Shown piece by piece: positions 1-11,190 of a stretch of DNA of 64,000 bases. The stretch comes from Phocoena phocoena. Taxonomy: Eukaryota; Chordata; Mammalia; Artiodactyla; Phocoenidae. The notes under the pieces were generated by a model, which did no database searches, was not told the DNA's origin, and saw nothing but the letters and a program-made list of their open reading frames with translations. The position numbers and the translations under genes are program-made. Location: assembly GCF_963924675.1 (NCBI RefSeq), contig NC_089240.1:119231680-119295679 (forward strand), in the 5' to 3' direction. Within the stretch, counting starts at the first letter, position 1, and each line of letters starts with the position of its first letter.

Positions 1-516
1 GTATGAAAGCAAGGTAGTCTGTCTAATTTGAATTACCAACTTTCATTTCTCACAGGGAATAAGATTTTTTTAATTTAATTTTTTTTTTTTGCAAACCGGT
101 TTTCTTTAAATTGAAGCATGGTTGATTTACTATGTTATATTAGTTTCAGGTGTACAATCTAGTGATTCAATATTTATATAGCTTATACACCATTTAAAGT
201 TATTACAAAATAATGGCTATATTTCCCTGTGCTATACAAGTATATCCTTGTTGCATATGTATTTTATACCTAGTATTTTGTATCTCTTACCTGTATCCCT
301 ATCTTGCCCCTCCCTCCCTTCCTTCACTCCACTAGTAACCAGTAGATTCTTCTCTATATCTGTCAGTCTGTTTAAGTTTTGTTATATTCAGTTGTTTTCT
401 TCTTTAGATTCCACATATAAATGATAACATGGCGTATTTGTCTTTCTCTGTCTGACTTAGTTCACTAAGCATAATACCTTGTAGGTCCATCCACATTGCT
501 GCAAATGGCAGAATTT

Positions 517-521
<5 letters not shown>

Positions 522-566
<45 letters not shown>
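522..566. repeat. (TA)n microsatellite inside L1
   Basis: About 45 bp of uninterrupted TA. It replaces the L1 segment normally reading atatatacaatggaatatta, next to the conserved antisense phrase cacatcttctttgtccattc. It probably grew from the short AT-rich seed in L1 ORF2. Length is likely variable between individuals. Confidence 0.95.
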
Positions 567-569
<3 letters not shown>

Positions 570-1705
570 ATCTTCTTTGTCCATTCATATGTTGATGGAC
601 ACCTATGTTGCTTCCAAATCTTGGTTATTGTAAATAATGTTGCAATGAACATTGGGGTGCCTATATCTTTTTGATTAAGTGTTTTCGTTTTTATCAGATA
701 TGTATCCAGGAGTAATATTGCTGGATCATTTGGGAGTTCTATTTTTAGTTTTTTGGGAAACTCCATATCGTTTTCCACAGTAGCTGCACCAATTTACATT
801 CCCACCAACAGTGTACTAGGGTTCTCTTTTCTCCACACTCTTTGCAGCATTTGTTTTTTGTGGTCTTTTGTGGTGAGAATGGTCTCACACCATTCTGACA
901 GGTGTGAGATGGTGTCTTACTGTGGTTTTGATTTGCATTTTTCTGATGAATAACTATGTGGAGCATCTTTCCATGTGCCTGTTGGCCATCTGTATATATT
1001 CTCTGGAAAGATATCTATACAGGTCTTCTGTCCATTTTTTGAATGGTTTGTTCATTTCTTTCAATATTGAGTTGTATGAGCTGTTTATATATTTTGTATA
1101 TTAACCCCTTGCTGGTCCCATCATTTGCAAATATCTTTTCCCATTCAGTAGATTGTCCTTTTTTTTTAAATCAATGATTTCCTTTGCTGTGCAAAAGCTT
1201 TTAAGTTTAATTAGGTTCCCTTTGTTTATTTTTGCTTTTTTTCTTTTGCCTTTAGAGACAGATTCAGAAAAATATTGCTATGATTTGTGTCAAAGTGTGT
1301 TCTGCCTATATTCTCTTCTAGGGGTTTTATGGTTTCAAGTCTTGTATTTTAGGTTTTCAATCCATTTTGAGTTTATTTTTCTATATGGTGTGATGAAACA
1401 TTATAATCTCATTCTTTTACATGTAGTTCTCCAGTTTTTTCAGCACTACTTATTAAACAGACTGTCTTTTCTCCATTGTCATAGATTAATTGACCATAAG
1501 TGCATGAGTTTATTTCTAGGCTCTCTATTCTGTTCCATTGATCTATGTGTCTGTTTTGTGCTAGTACCATACTGTTTTGATTACTGTAGCTTTGTAGTAT
1601 AGTCTGAAGTATGGGAGCATGTTCTTTTTTTCTCAAGATTGCTTTGGAAAATGGGGGTATTTTGTGAATCCATATAAATTTTAGGATTATTTGTTCTGTC
1701 TTCAA
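566..1705 (-). pseudogene. L1 ORF2 C-terminal remnant (reverse transcriptase side)
   Basis: Minus-strand translation gives recognisable L1 ORF2 pieces: NRHIDQWNRIESLEI near 1535-1600, [16 protein letters not shown] near 800-870 (the C-terminal Cys-rich motif), and [16 protein letters not shown] near 700-765. They lie in different frames separated by stops, so this is a dead fragment. The endonuclease domain and the reverse-transcriptase catalytic core are missing because the insertion is truncated upstream of them. Confidence 0.88.
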
Positions 1706-3022
1706 TACATATTATAAAGTTACATTAATCAAGACAGTGTGGTATTGACATAAGGATAAATAAATTTGAGAACAGAATAAACAATCTAGATCTAGACCCA
1801 CACTTACACAGTAAATTGATTTCCAAGAAAGGTGTTAATGAAATTCAATGGAAAGAAGAAAATATTTTCAATAAATGGTGCTGGAACAACTGGATATCTG
1901 TATTAAAACAAATAACTACCTTACACCATACATTAAAACAAAATCTAGAATGGATCACAGACCTAGTTAAGAAGCTGAAACTGAAGGTTTCTAGAAAAAA
2001 TCTCTCTTTGATTTCAGTGTTAACAAACTTTCTTAGGACACAAATAGCATTATTCTGAAGAAATTAAAATAATAAATTGGACATCATATTAAAAAAAAAA
2101 CTTCTGCTCATCAAAGGACAACACTGAGAAAATTTAAAAGCAAGTCATAGCCATGAGAAACATATTTGCAATGCATATATCTGACAAAAGCTTGTATCTG
2201 AAAGGTTAAATAATTCTTTTAAATAAATAACAACAAACACCTAATGAAAATTGGGAAAATATTTGAATAAATACTTTAAAAAGATATAGGATTAGTTTAT
2301 GAAGAGACATTTAAAATTGTTATTTAGGAAAATGTAAATTGAACCAAAATGAGATACCATTATACACACATTCAGAATTGCTTACAGTAATGAAAATATA
2401 AGATTTTGACAAAAATATAGAACTGAAAATTTCATACATTGCTGTTGGAGTGTAAAATGGTGTTTCCACTTTGGAAGAAAATTTTAGCGTTTCTAATAAA
2501 ACTAAACCTATATTTGACACTATGACACAGCAATTCTCCTCCTAAGTATTTACTCACGAGAAATGAATGTGCACATAGCTCAAAAGACTTGTACAAAAAT
2601 ATTCATGGCAGTATTCCTCATAATAACCCAAAATGAAAACAACCCAAGTGTCCATCTAGTACATTCATGTAATGATACACTACTGAGCAATAAATTAAAG
2701 AGTAAGGATATATAAATTAATCAAAAAAGTTTACTCTAAGCAAAGGAAGCTGGAAATAAAGAAGTACATACTCTATGATTTTATTAATATGAAGTTCAAG
2801 AACAGGAGTAACTAACTTATGGTAATAAAAATCATACTGACTCCTTCTGGGGACAGAGGTTGACTAGACAGAGACACAGAGCTTTCTGGAGCATTGGAAA
2901 GATTCGGTATCTTGATGTAGGTCATGATTATTCAAATATAAACTGTCAAAATTTATGTAAATGTACACTTAATAATCTGTGCATTTGAATGGATGTAAAT
3001 TACACCTCTATAAAAATAACTT
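1706..3022 (+). mobile_element. Old LINE-1 3' part, sense
   Basis: Plus-strand L1 starting in the ORF2 region equivalent to the VIKTVWYW segment (aatcaagacagtgtggtatt) and running through degraded ORF2 into the 3' UTR. Landmarks are ataaatggtgctggaacaac at about 1874, a decayed caacccaagtgtccatct segment, and the terminal tacacctctataaaaataa. Many indels and stops make it older than the tail-bearing L1s elsewhere in the window. It converges on the minus-strand L1 to its left. Confidence 0.8.
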
Positions 3023-3054
3023 CCTTTTTCATTTAATTAATAGTTATGTAAACT

Positions 3055-4025
3055 ATGCACAATTTCAAATCACTTGTCTTGATACCAATATATCCCCACA
3101 TATTTTGTTTTCCTGACGTTTTTTCTCTAATAGATTCTTCGAGAAGAGCTCAGGGAAGAATACTTAATGATTTCTTCTATGTCCATAAAAGGTTTTCTGT
3201 GGCTTTTTCCATGAAGATAAGTTTGGCTGGGTATAAAATGCTCAAATCATGTTTTCTTTCCTCAAGTATCTTAAATACATGTTTTTCTTGCCTTTTGGTG
3301 TAAATAATTGCTGTGCAAAGTCTGATGACAATCTGGTTTTCTTTTCCTTAACAGACACCTAGCTGCCTGGATGTCTGAAGATTTTATTCCCCCTAAAAGT
3401 TAATTTTTTTTTACATGAAAGTCTTATGTTCTTGACCATTTTCAATTAATTTTCCCAAATATATCTTGTGCCCTTTTTATATTAATTTCAAATCTTAATT
3501 TATTCTAGAAAGCTTTTTTGAGTTAAGATTTTCATTGGCTCATTTGTTTTGGTTTGTATTTATTTAATCCATTGTTTTATCTCTTTCTGAGGGAGAGGGA
3601 GACTCATACATAAAATCTACATTAATATCTCTATATCTATCACTTTTTCTTAAAACCTTTATATATCTTTCTTCATTTATTTTTAAATTAAAAAAACTTT
3701 CCAATTTTCCATATTTTATTTTCCTTAAGGCATTTTCCATGGCTTATTTTGCTTTTATGTTTTTTCTAGTTCATTTTTCAAATGTAGTATACTTATTTTT
3801 TCTTTTCATTTTGAATTCCTTCTTGAGCTCTGATAGAGTATTTCAAACTGTCCTTTCCTTTAACAATTTTATTTTTCAGTTTTTATGATTCCATCTTATG
3901 CTGTTCTTTTACAGCTTCTATAGTTTTGGGGGAAGATTTCTTACACCTTTCATCTGTTTTGTGAGTACACCTTTCCAGTGTGTTTTCATTGTCTACAGGG
4001 ACATTATTCTATTATTCTCCTTTTT
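3055..4025 (-). mobile_element. Ancient L1/HAL1-like ORF1 segment, antisense
   Basis: The plus strand carries the antisense form of the L1 ORF1 3' region: aagataagtttggctgggta near 3213 and the degraded region around 3240-3330. To the right the sequence stays T-rich (for example ttccttcttgagctctgata), as expected of an antisense A-rich coiled-coil ORF1. It could be HAL1 (an ORF1-only L1 relative) or old L1M. Boundaries are approximate. Confidence 0.5.
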
Positions 4026-4031
4026 CTTATG

Positions 4032-4511
4032 CAGACATACCTCACTTTATTATGCTTTGCTTTGTTGCACTTTGCAGATACTGTGTTTTTTATAAACTGA
4101 AGGTTTGTGACAACCTTGTATTGAACAAGTCTATTGTTGGCATTTTCCCAACACCTTTTGCTCACTTTGTGTCTGTCACATTTTGGTAATTCTCACAATA
4201 TTTCAAGTTTTCATTATTATTATATTTGTTATGGTGATCAGTTGTCTTTCATGTTACTTCTATGATAGCCTTCTCTGAAGGCTCACATGATAGTTAGCAT
4301 TTTCTTAGCAATAAAGTCTTTTCAAATTAAGGTATATACATCATTTTTTAAGACATAATGCTATTGTACCTTTAATAGACTACAGTATAGTGTAAATATA
4401 ACTTTTATATGCTCTGGGAAACCAAAAAAATTGTATGATTTGCATTATTGTGATATTCACTATATTGTGGTGGTCTGGAACTGAACCCACAACATGTCCA
4501 AGGCATGCCTA
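4032..4511 (+). mobile_element. Tigger1-type DNA transposon, internally deleted
   Basis: The left terminal inverted repeat is cagacatacctcactttatt and the right end is tccaaggcatgccta, its imperfect reverse complement. The body matches Tigger1 ends: gaaggtttgtgacaacctt, cattttggtaattctcacaa, then gactacagtatagtgtaaa and gtggtctggaactgaaccc. About 225 bp of the 5' end is joined directly to the 3' end, so the pogo-like transposase gene is absent. TA follows the right end; the left TA target base pair has mutated to TG. Confidence 0.9.
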
Positions 4512-5269
4512 TAATAATACTGTATGGGATTTTGCCATAATCAATTTCCATTGCTCATGTTTAATTGAGATTAATTTTTCTTTCTTCTTAAAAAGAAAAA
4601 TGAAAAGGTGGAGTAGGCAGTTCCAAGTGTCCTTTGTTCTATAGAAATATTGAAAAATCAAGCAAAAACTCTAAGAATTACTTTGTTACAACTTTGGAAA
4701 ATAGTCAAAGATTCAAGCAACCAAGCACAAGCTGAATTAAGAAAAAAGGAAAACTTTAAAACAGTAGGAAAGATTTGTGGCATTTTTATTTACCTTTACC
4801 CTACCCCTTTCCCCAGCTCAGTGATGGCCTTGAAGTCAGCAACTCACACTCCTAGTATGGGACTCTGGTCTCTGATTCCAGAGGAGCAAAGGAGATGTCA
4901 TTTACAAAGGTTTTGTTTGTCTGTTGTAACCAGTCTAGGGGTTGCCTGAAGGACAGATGAAAGATGTTTGACTTTGTCTCACCTGATTTGGAATTCACTC
5001 AGGGCAGCAAAGTAGTAAGCATTCCTCAAAAATACTGTAAGGCAAACAAACAACCTGCAGCTGCCTGAGGCAAAAATTGTGGTTGAACACCGGAAGTCTG
5101 GGAGGAGAAGCTGGGGAGACAGTTTCTTTGAAATATTGGGGACTTGAAAAATACCCATGTAGCATAGGGAATTTAGAAAGCCATATATATGGCCAGAGCA
5201 GGGTGTATGCTCAGAATAGACCTGAGAAGACTGCGCTTTCATCTCTCACTGATCTTTAGGCTCAGTGCA

Positions 5270-5400
5270 AAGGTTATTTTTCTTCTTTTGTTTTCTCTTT
5301 CTTGTCTATGTCATCTCTCTCTCTGTCTCCCTCTCTTGCTCTTTTGCTCTCTCACTCTCTCTTTCTTTCTTCTCTGTCTCATTTTTCTCTCCTGGCATTC
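5270..5400 (+). repeat. Pyrimidine-rich (CT)-type low-complexity tract
   Basis: Long run of C and T with repeated tctctctctc and tttctttctt motifs. It lies inside the old L1 5' region. No coding signal; short open frames across it are composition artefacts. Confidence 0.75.
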
Positions 5401-5415
5401 AAGAAAATCTCAGTC

Positions 5416-5548
5416 AAAATACAAGGCATGGTGGGATGAATTGGGAGACTGGGATTGACATATATACACTGATATGTATAGAATAGATAACTGATAAAAA
5501 CCTGCTGTATAAAAAATAAATAAATAAAATTCAAAAAAATACAAGGCA
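5416..5548 (+). mobile_element. Very short L1 3' UTR insertion with target-site duplication
   Basis: A roughly 107 bp insert (5429-5535) containing only the end of an L1-type 3' UTR (gggattgacatatatacact) and an A-rich tail of taaa repeats. It is flanked by the perfect 13 bp duplication aaaatacaaggca at 5416-5428 and 5536-5548. The duplication shows a single target-primed insertion into the older L1. Confidence 0.88.
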
Positions 5549-5811
5549 AAGGAACAGAGACTTCATAGATCACAAATCAGAAAGAATACACCCTTTATAA
5601 ATAATTTAGAAATATCCCTAAACAAACAGCTACCACTGCCAACAAACAGCTAAGATACATCTACAAAAGAGGGAAGGATCTGATTTTCAGACAGAAAACA
5701 AAATGTTCAGCCTTCAACAGAAATTTAACAATGCTAAGATACCAGAAATTTAGCCCATTCACAAAAGAAATTAGCGAAAACTGCCCTCAAGGAAGTACCC
5801 ACCTTTGATTT

Positions 5812-6017
5812 TTTTTTTTTTTTTTTTGCTGTATGCAGGCCTCACTCTTGTGGCCTCTCCTGTTGCGGAGCACAGGCCCCGGACGCACAGGCTCAGAGGC
5901 CATGGCTCATGGGCCCAGCCACTCCGCGACATGTGGGATCTTCCCGTACCGGGGCACGAACCCATGTCCCCTGCATTGGCAGGCGGACTCTCAACCACTG
6001 CAGTGCCAGGGAAGCCC
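5812..6017 (-). mobile_element. CHR-type cetacean SINE, antisense
   Basis: About 206 bp, with poly(T) on the left and the inverted SINE head (agggaagccc) on the right. On the minus strand it has a tRNA-like head (A-box and B-box-like segments), then the cetacean body including gagccatggcctct. Target-site duplication cccacctttgattt occurs at 5798-5811 and 6018-6031, perfect over 14 bp. It sits inside the old L1. Open frames across it are SINE shadows. Confidence 0.95.
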
Positions 6018-6031
6018 CCCACCTTTGATTT

Positions 6032-6925
6032 GTTAAAGACTTTAAATCAAATGTCTAAAATATTCTCAATAGCTAAAGGAAACCATGACAAAGAGCTAAA
6101 TGTAGCCAGGGTAATAGTGTATAAACAAATAGAAAATATCAATAAATATTATAAATTATATTTTAAAATAACCAACAGATATTTTGGAGCTGAAAAATAC
6201 AATACCTGAAGTGAAAACTCACTAGAGAGATTCAATAGCATATTTGATTACAAAGAATAAAGCATCAGTGAACTTGAAGATTAGATAATTAAATAGTCCA
6301 GTATGAGGGGCAGAAAGAAAAAAAAAGAATGAAGAAAAATAAACAGAGGCTGAGACCTATGGGATACCATCAAGCATACCATCATATGAATAATGGGAAT
6401 CTAAGAAGGAAAAGAGAGACAGAAAAGGGAGGAAATAATATGTGAAAATATAATGGGCCAGAAATGTTACAAATTTGAAAAAGTCATGAGACTACACATG
6501 CAAGAAGCTCAATTAATTCCAAGAAAGATCAATTCAAAGATATTCACACTGACACATTATAATTAAAGTGTCAAAAGAAATGTACAAAATGAGAATATTG
6601 ACTGTTGCAAGAAAGAAGCAACTTATCACATACAAGGTGTTACAGCAGATTTCCAAGATCAACAGTAGATTTCTCATCAGAAACCATGGAGGCCAGAAGA
6701 CAATAAGATGACATTTTTAAAGTGCTAAAGAAAAAAAAGAAACTGTCAACCAAGAATTCTATATTTGGCAAAACTATCCTTCAAAAATGAGGAGAAATTG
6801 ACATTTCTAGATAAATAAAAGCTGAGGGAAATCATTGCTAATAGATTTGCTCTACTAAGAAATTCAAAAATGAGTTCTTTAGACTGGAATGAAAAGACAC
6901 TAGACAGGAATTTGAAGTCATATGA
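6032..6925 (+). pseudogene. L1 ORF1 remnant
   Basis: Nucleotide landmarks of L1 ORF1, the RNA-binding coiled-coil chaperone: aaactcactagagagattca, agcatcagtgaacttgaaga, atttctcatcagaaaccatg and ggaggccagaagacaataag, then tttggcaaaactatccttca near 6765. No open frame of useful length remains; frameshifts and stops are spread throughout. The coiled-coil part precedes the RRM/C-terminal-domain part, as in intact L1. Confidence 0.75.
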
Positions 6926-7410
6926 AGACATAAAAATCTGTGGTAAAGGTAGCTAATAAGTAAATAGAAAAGTCAGTGTCATATTTTTGATTTGTAACAT
7001 ATCTTTTTACTTCCTAAGTGATCTAAAACATGATGAATAAAGCAATAATTATAAATCTATATTAATGAGCACATAATGTATATGAAGTAATTTGTGACAA
7101 CCACAACAGGAAGGGGGAGGAGGGACAGAGCTCTACAGGAACAGATATTTTGTAGCTACTGAAGCTAAGTTAATATTAATGCAAACTAGATCATTATAAA
7201 GTTTAGGACGGTAATTATAATCCACATGGTAACCACAAATAAAACATCATCTAAAATATATACAAAGGAAATGAGAAGGAAATAAAAATGGTACACTACA
7301 AAAAATAATTTTAAAAAATAATAATTAAAAACAAAATAAGGCAGTAATGGAAGAAATGAGGACAAAAGATATAAGAATATAGAAAACAAACAGTAAATGC
7401 TAGAAACAAG

Positions 7411-8215
7411 CCCATACTTCCTGGGACCTGGTGATTCTGCTCCCTTCTTCCTCTTTGAATTTATTGATTTTTTTTTTATTGCTATGTCTGTCCTGTTCAA
7501 TTTGCAATATATTCCCAGAAGTTTCTACCCAGTGTGAAGTTTTTTGTTATTGTTGTTGTTGATGAGAATTTTGGTTGCTTTCTTTGGGAATTTCATGGAC
7601 ACCATGTCATTCCACCACCATAAGATCTTCTTGTGGTCCCCTTGCACTCACATCCATAAATCGGAGCCTGCAAAGTTCCTGATACATTTTAGAGACTATT
7701 CTTACCCTAGTCCACTGAGCATTCTAATTACTACTCTTTGGTGATCAGGACCATTATAATACCTTTGATTCATTCCTTACTCTAGCATAGTTGCTCTTAT
7801 CAGACAGTTCTCTTTGCCATCAAATCGTTCTCCCCACCTACTTTTATTTTGCATTTCATGGTAATTCCTGTCACCTAATATTGTTGTAAATTTTGTATGT
7901 GCATTTAAAAAATTTCTTTCCCTGTTAACTCTGCCTTGGAGAATTTATTGAACACACACACACACACACACTCCATTATGGTTGCCATCTTCCCAGAATC
8001 TTCTATTCTCTCAACTTTCCTCTTGATGTGGTCCTTTATATTTTCTAGCTAAAGAAGGAGGTATAGCGGGCAACCAACTAAGGTACAACCTCAGTGGCTG
8101 GGACATTACTTTTCAAAGGAAAGTTACTCATCATCCATATGCATCTGCTAGAAACTAAAAGGTACCTTGGAACTTTGAACTAGATTTTTCATAACTGGAT
8201 ATACATCTCTCAAAC
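7411..8215. other. Stretch without recognised gene
   Basis: I recognise no gene and no confident repeat family here apart from a 20 bp CA microsatellite at 7952-7971. A GTT-rich patch occurs near 7545-7562. The segment may include a very old interspersed repeat that I cannot name. Confidence 0.5.
7952..7971. repeat. (CA)n microsatellite
   Basis: Ten uninterrupted CA/AC units directly visible. Confidence 0.95.
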
Positions 8216-8217
8216 AT

Positions 8218-8277
8218 TCACCTCTACTTTTTTTTTTAACATCTTTATTGGAATATAATTAGTCACCTCTACTTTTT
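8218..8277 (-). mobile_element. 30 bp L1 tail insertion with target-site duplication
   Basis: The insert at 8233-8262 reads on the minus strand as the last bases of the local young L1 3' UTR (attccaataaagatgtt) plus a short A tail. It is flanked by tcacctctacttttt at 8218-8232 and 8263-8277. This is an extreme 5' truncation: almost only the polyadenylation signal and tail were copied. Confidence 0.85.
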
Positions 8278-8279
8278 CA

Positions 8280-9150
8280 TTCCCTTAATTTGGTGTAGAT
8301 TAGCGTAAAAGTCTTTCAAGTGATGGCTAAACTTGGGAATTATATTGCAATCTCAGTTAGGCATGCATTTGCAGCTCACTGAGATTTCCCATTGGTAGCT
8401 TAATTCATGCCCCAATAGTTTATTTAACATTTTTTTTGTTCTTGAAACACAATGTCATCTATTTGGAAATATTGTTTAAGGTGTTCAGTGAGTTTTTGCC
8501 TGAATAATTTGACATACTCAGAAGCTCTGTTTAAATGAAGGTCTCTGTTTAAGGTCTTTTTTTTTTAGAGGCATAATGTGTGTCAGAGGGAAGTTAGGAA
8601 GGAATTAACTTTGTTTAATGAATACTAAAGTAAAAAAGGATTAAGCATCTCTACAAATAGCCAGATTCCATGGGCCTCTTGACTTTAAAGATTGTGGAAG
8701 GTAATTATATATTGTAATTAAATTATTTGAATTCAATTTCAAACTTTGTTTCATGAATAGAAAATATTTCTTTTTCCAAATAGAGAATACCTTTCTTTCA
8801 GCTAAATCCTCCTTTAGGATAGAAGGGAATTTGTCATTTAAATATAAGCAACAGGGGACAAAATAAATTTCAAAAAAAAATTTAAAAAACAAAGACATTC
8901 CCTGTTTTGTTCTCTTCCATTCTGTAAAATTTTGGATTGAATTTAGCATTTGTAAGTCATGTTATTGGCATGAAACTGAAGTAAGCCTTTTAAAACTTGG
9001 CTCAGTATAAATATTCAACCATTGTAGACTAAAGAATACAGACTTGTTGCTTTCTGATTTTCTTAGCAGTTACCAAGAGGCACTTCCATATCAATTTTAA
9101 GATATGAATTTATAAAATAACTGAACCCATTTCTTATTGCCATTTGAATT
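8280..9150. other. Repeat-poor, no recognised gene
   Basis: I see no named repeat and no coding pattern. The minus-strand open frame at 8641-8949 has low-complexity composition and no recognisable domain. Confidence 0.5.
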
Positions 9151-9159
9151 GTTAGTAGA

Positions 9160-9345
9160 GTATGGAAAGTCATTGAAATATAGTGGAATGATTGGAGAAA
9201 TGTGTGACTGAATCCTCATTAGCTATAATCCCAGGCTAAATTTATTTAACCTCTCTGAATCTCATTTGCAGAATGAGAAGTAGAACTAGATGATTTCTAA
9301 GGTCCTTATCTACTCTAATATCTTGCAGGCCCCTGATAACAACAA
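9160..9345 (+). mobile_element. MIR-family SINE
   Basis: Core-SINE pattern: a decayed head, then ttaacctctctgaatctcat, then aactagatgatttctaaggt. This fits an old MIR/MIR3 in sense orientation. Boundaries are approximate. Confidence 0.7.
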
Positions 9346-9374
9346 ATGACCATTAAAGTAGTAGGGTAAGTATT

Positions 9375-9510
9375 CTAACTGTATTATACAGATGTGAAAA
9401 TTGTGACTCAGAATTTAAGTGACTTGCTCAAAATGACAGATGTAGGAAGTGGAGAAGCTAAAATTCTGACTCAGAACACTTTGATGCTTAGTCCAGTATT
9501 CTTTGGGCTA
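9375..9510 (-). mobile_element. MIR SINE, antisense
   Basis: Reads as the inverted MIR core (tatacagatgtgaaaattgt, taagtgacttgctcaaaatg), ending in a degraded inverted tRNA-like head. Old and without visible flanking duplication. Confidence 0.75.
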
Positions 9511-9904
9511 TATGATGATACTCACTTTTGATTAACTTTCTATAGTCATGTATAGAAAAAAATATAATCATTCTTTCATTCTGTGACTGATTTTCTAGTC
9601 TACAGTTTTCTGTATACAACTCCAAGGCCACTGGTACAGAAAAGAACACCGTGTGTACTTGTAAGACTAGAAACACTGAAAGCAGTGTAAGGGCAACAGA
9701 GAGCCCTTCATTGAGTAGACTTAGAATCTATAAATCCAGTTTGTGGACTGTTCAAAACAAAATAAATAGAGGATGGGGCCATGAGAGTGGGAAGAGAAAC
9801 ACTCCCTTTTTGAAAGATCCTCAAGGGTTATAAATTCTCCACCCTACCCTGGACAGATTCCTTTCTTGGAAAAGAAACATTTTTGGAGCATTGGTTTGCT
9901 TACA

Positions 9905-10025
9905 TATCTGTCTCCCTCTACTAGATATAAGCCTTTTGTGAAGAGAGACTACATCTTATTTATTTCTCTATCCCTGGTACCTGGCTCAGTGTCAGGTACT
10001 AAGCATACTGAATGAATATATATTA
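9905..10025 (+). mobile_element. L2 3' end, sense
   Basis: Typical L2 3' UTR pattern: a tagatataagccttttgtga-like segment, then tatccctggtacctggctca and a tail ending in tgaatgaata. L2 is an extinct CR1-like LINE. Confidence 0.75.
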
Positions 10026-10084
10026 GTATTCAGGGATGGTGTTGAGGGAGATAATCCACCTTTTACCAATAATAGCAGCAGTAG

Positions 10085-10345
10085 CTGTCACCTAATTAAT
10101 ACTTATTAAATATCTACTACATGCCAGGCAGTCTTCTGGGTGATACAAGGAAGGAAACAGACACATATCTCTGCCCTCATAGGGCTTACATTCTAGTAAG
10201 GAAACAAGACAATAAACAAAAAAGAAGTAAAACAGATTATACTTACATGTTGATAAATGCAGTGGAAAGAAATAAAAGAGGGAAGGGAGGACAGGAAGTG
10301 AGAGGACAGAGGAGGCTTCATTGAAAAGTTCACATTTAAATCGAT
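10085..10345 (-). mobile_element. L2 3' region, antisense
   Basis: Inverted L2 pattern: ctacatgccaggcagtcttc, tgccctcatagggcttacat, aaacaagacaataaac, then a degraded segment ending in gaggcttcattgaaaag. Short open frames across it are not genes. Confidence 0.75.
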
Positions 10346-10359
10346 TGAATACATTTGCC

Positions 10360-10386
10360 AATATTGGCTAGAAGCTTCACATGCGT
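10360..10386 (-). mobile_element. MIR 3' fragment left of MLT1
   Basis: gctagaagcttcacatgcg resembles inverted MIR sequence that resumes at about 10798 beyond the MLT1 element. The two pieces look like one MIR split by the LTR. Confidence 0.5.
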
Positions 10387-10797
10387 GTATTACTTTGTTA
10401 GGGCTGTCATAACAAAGTACCATAAACTGGGCTGTTTAAACAATGAATTTATTGTCTCACAATCTTGAGGCTAGAATTCCCAGATCAAGGTGTCAGCAGG
10501 GTTGGTTCCTCCTGAGAGCTATGAGGGAGGAATTCATTCCAGGCCTTTCTCCTGAGCTTGTAGATGGCCTTCTTCTTCCTGGGTCTCTTCATGTCATCTT
10601 CCCTCTATGTGTGTCTCTGTGTCCAAATATCCCCTTTTTATAAGGACGCCAGCCACACTGATTTAGGGCCCACACTAATGAACTCATTTTAACTTATCTC
10701 TTCGAAGACCTCATCTCCAATAAAGTCACATTCTGAGGTACTGGCGGTTAAGACTTCCACATGTGAATTTGGGGGGGTGAAATTCAACCAATGAACT
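10387..10797 (-). mobile_element. MLT1-class MaLR LTR, antisense
   Basis: About 410 bp with classic inverted MLT1 landmarks: ggctgtcataacaaagtacc, gatcaaggtgtcagcagggt, tagatggccttcttcttcct, ttataaggacgccagccaca, agtcacattctgaggtactg and tgtgaatttgggggg. This is a solitary non-coding LTR of the ERVL-MaLR group, with no internal retroviral genes. It interrupts a MIR. Confidence 0.9.
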
Positions 10798-11190
10798 ATA
10801 TTAATTTATTTAATACTCATAATAACTCTATAAGGTAAGTATTGCTAAGCATGCTAGATACAAGAATGAATGATACTTCATCCTTTTCCTTCATCCATGC
10901 GTAGAAAAATTATAAAACAAATACACAGATAAATCTAACATGGATAACATAAATAGAAAGAAAGACATGAAGGAATACCTAAGCACATGTTGAGTAGAAT
11001 CAGAAGTGCTGATGCAAGTCAACTGGAAGAGGGTATAGCTCACCTTAGCCTTGAGAAGCAGGAGAATTTAACTATATCAAATGTGGAGGGGTGGTTGTAG
11101 GAAGGAAGGGAGCTATTCAAGCCAGGGAGCAACTTGTAGAAATGCTAGCAGGAGACACAGAGTTTGGAGTGTTCTGGAAACCATGAATAG
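10798..11190 (-). mobile_element. MIR remnant followed by L2-like sequence, antisense
   Basis: The MIR part is tatttaatactcataataac followed by tctataaggtaagtatt. From about 10855 the pattern changes to inverted L2 (tagatacaagaatgaatgat). Further right the match weakens. Confidence 0.55.

Larger units (their letters stand above)
61..1705 (-). mobile_element. LINE-1, 5'-truncated, antisense
   Basis: On the minus strand this reads as the 3' part of a LINE-1: ORF2 C-terminal coding sequence followed by the 3' UTR. The 3' end is on the left, with a T-rich tail around 66-90 and the antisense L1 3' UTR phrase tttcaggtgtacaatctagt. It contains a TA microsatellite and meets an oppositely oriented L1 at about 1705. 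It is 5'-truncated, so it has no promoter or ORF1 and cannot move by itself. Class is certain, subfamily is not. Confidence 0.9.
4640..7410 (+). mobile_element. Old L1, 5' half (5' UTR, ORF1, ORF1-ORF2 spacer)
   Basis: Plus-strand L1M/L1MA-like 5' region. L1 5' UTR-like sequence runs about 4640-5800 (for example ggagaagctggggagacagt at 5106), with decayed ORF1 from about 6030 to 6920. The inter-ORF spacer follows to about 7410 (atccacatggtaaccacaaa at 7221). It is interrupted by a short L1 tail insertion and a CHR SINE. The ORF2 coding region is absent, so this copy is 3'-deleted or rearranged rather than normally 5'-truncated. The left boundary is uncertain. Confidence 0.72.

Noticed and set aside
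1153..1602. 149-codon plus-strand frame with many F and L, resembling a membrane protein
   Set aside because: It is the antisense reading of A-rich L1 ORF2, which always gives hydrophobic-looking frames.
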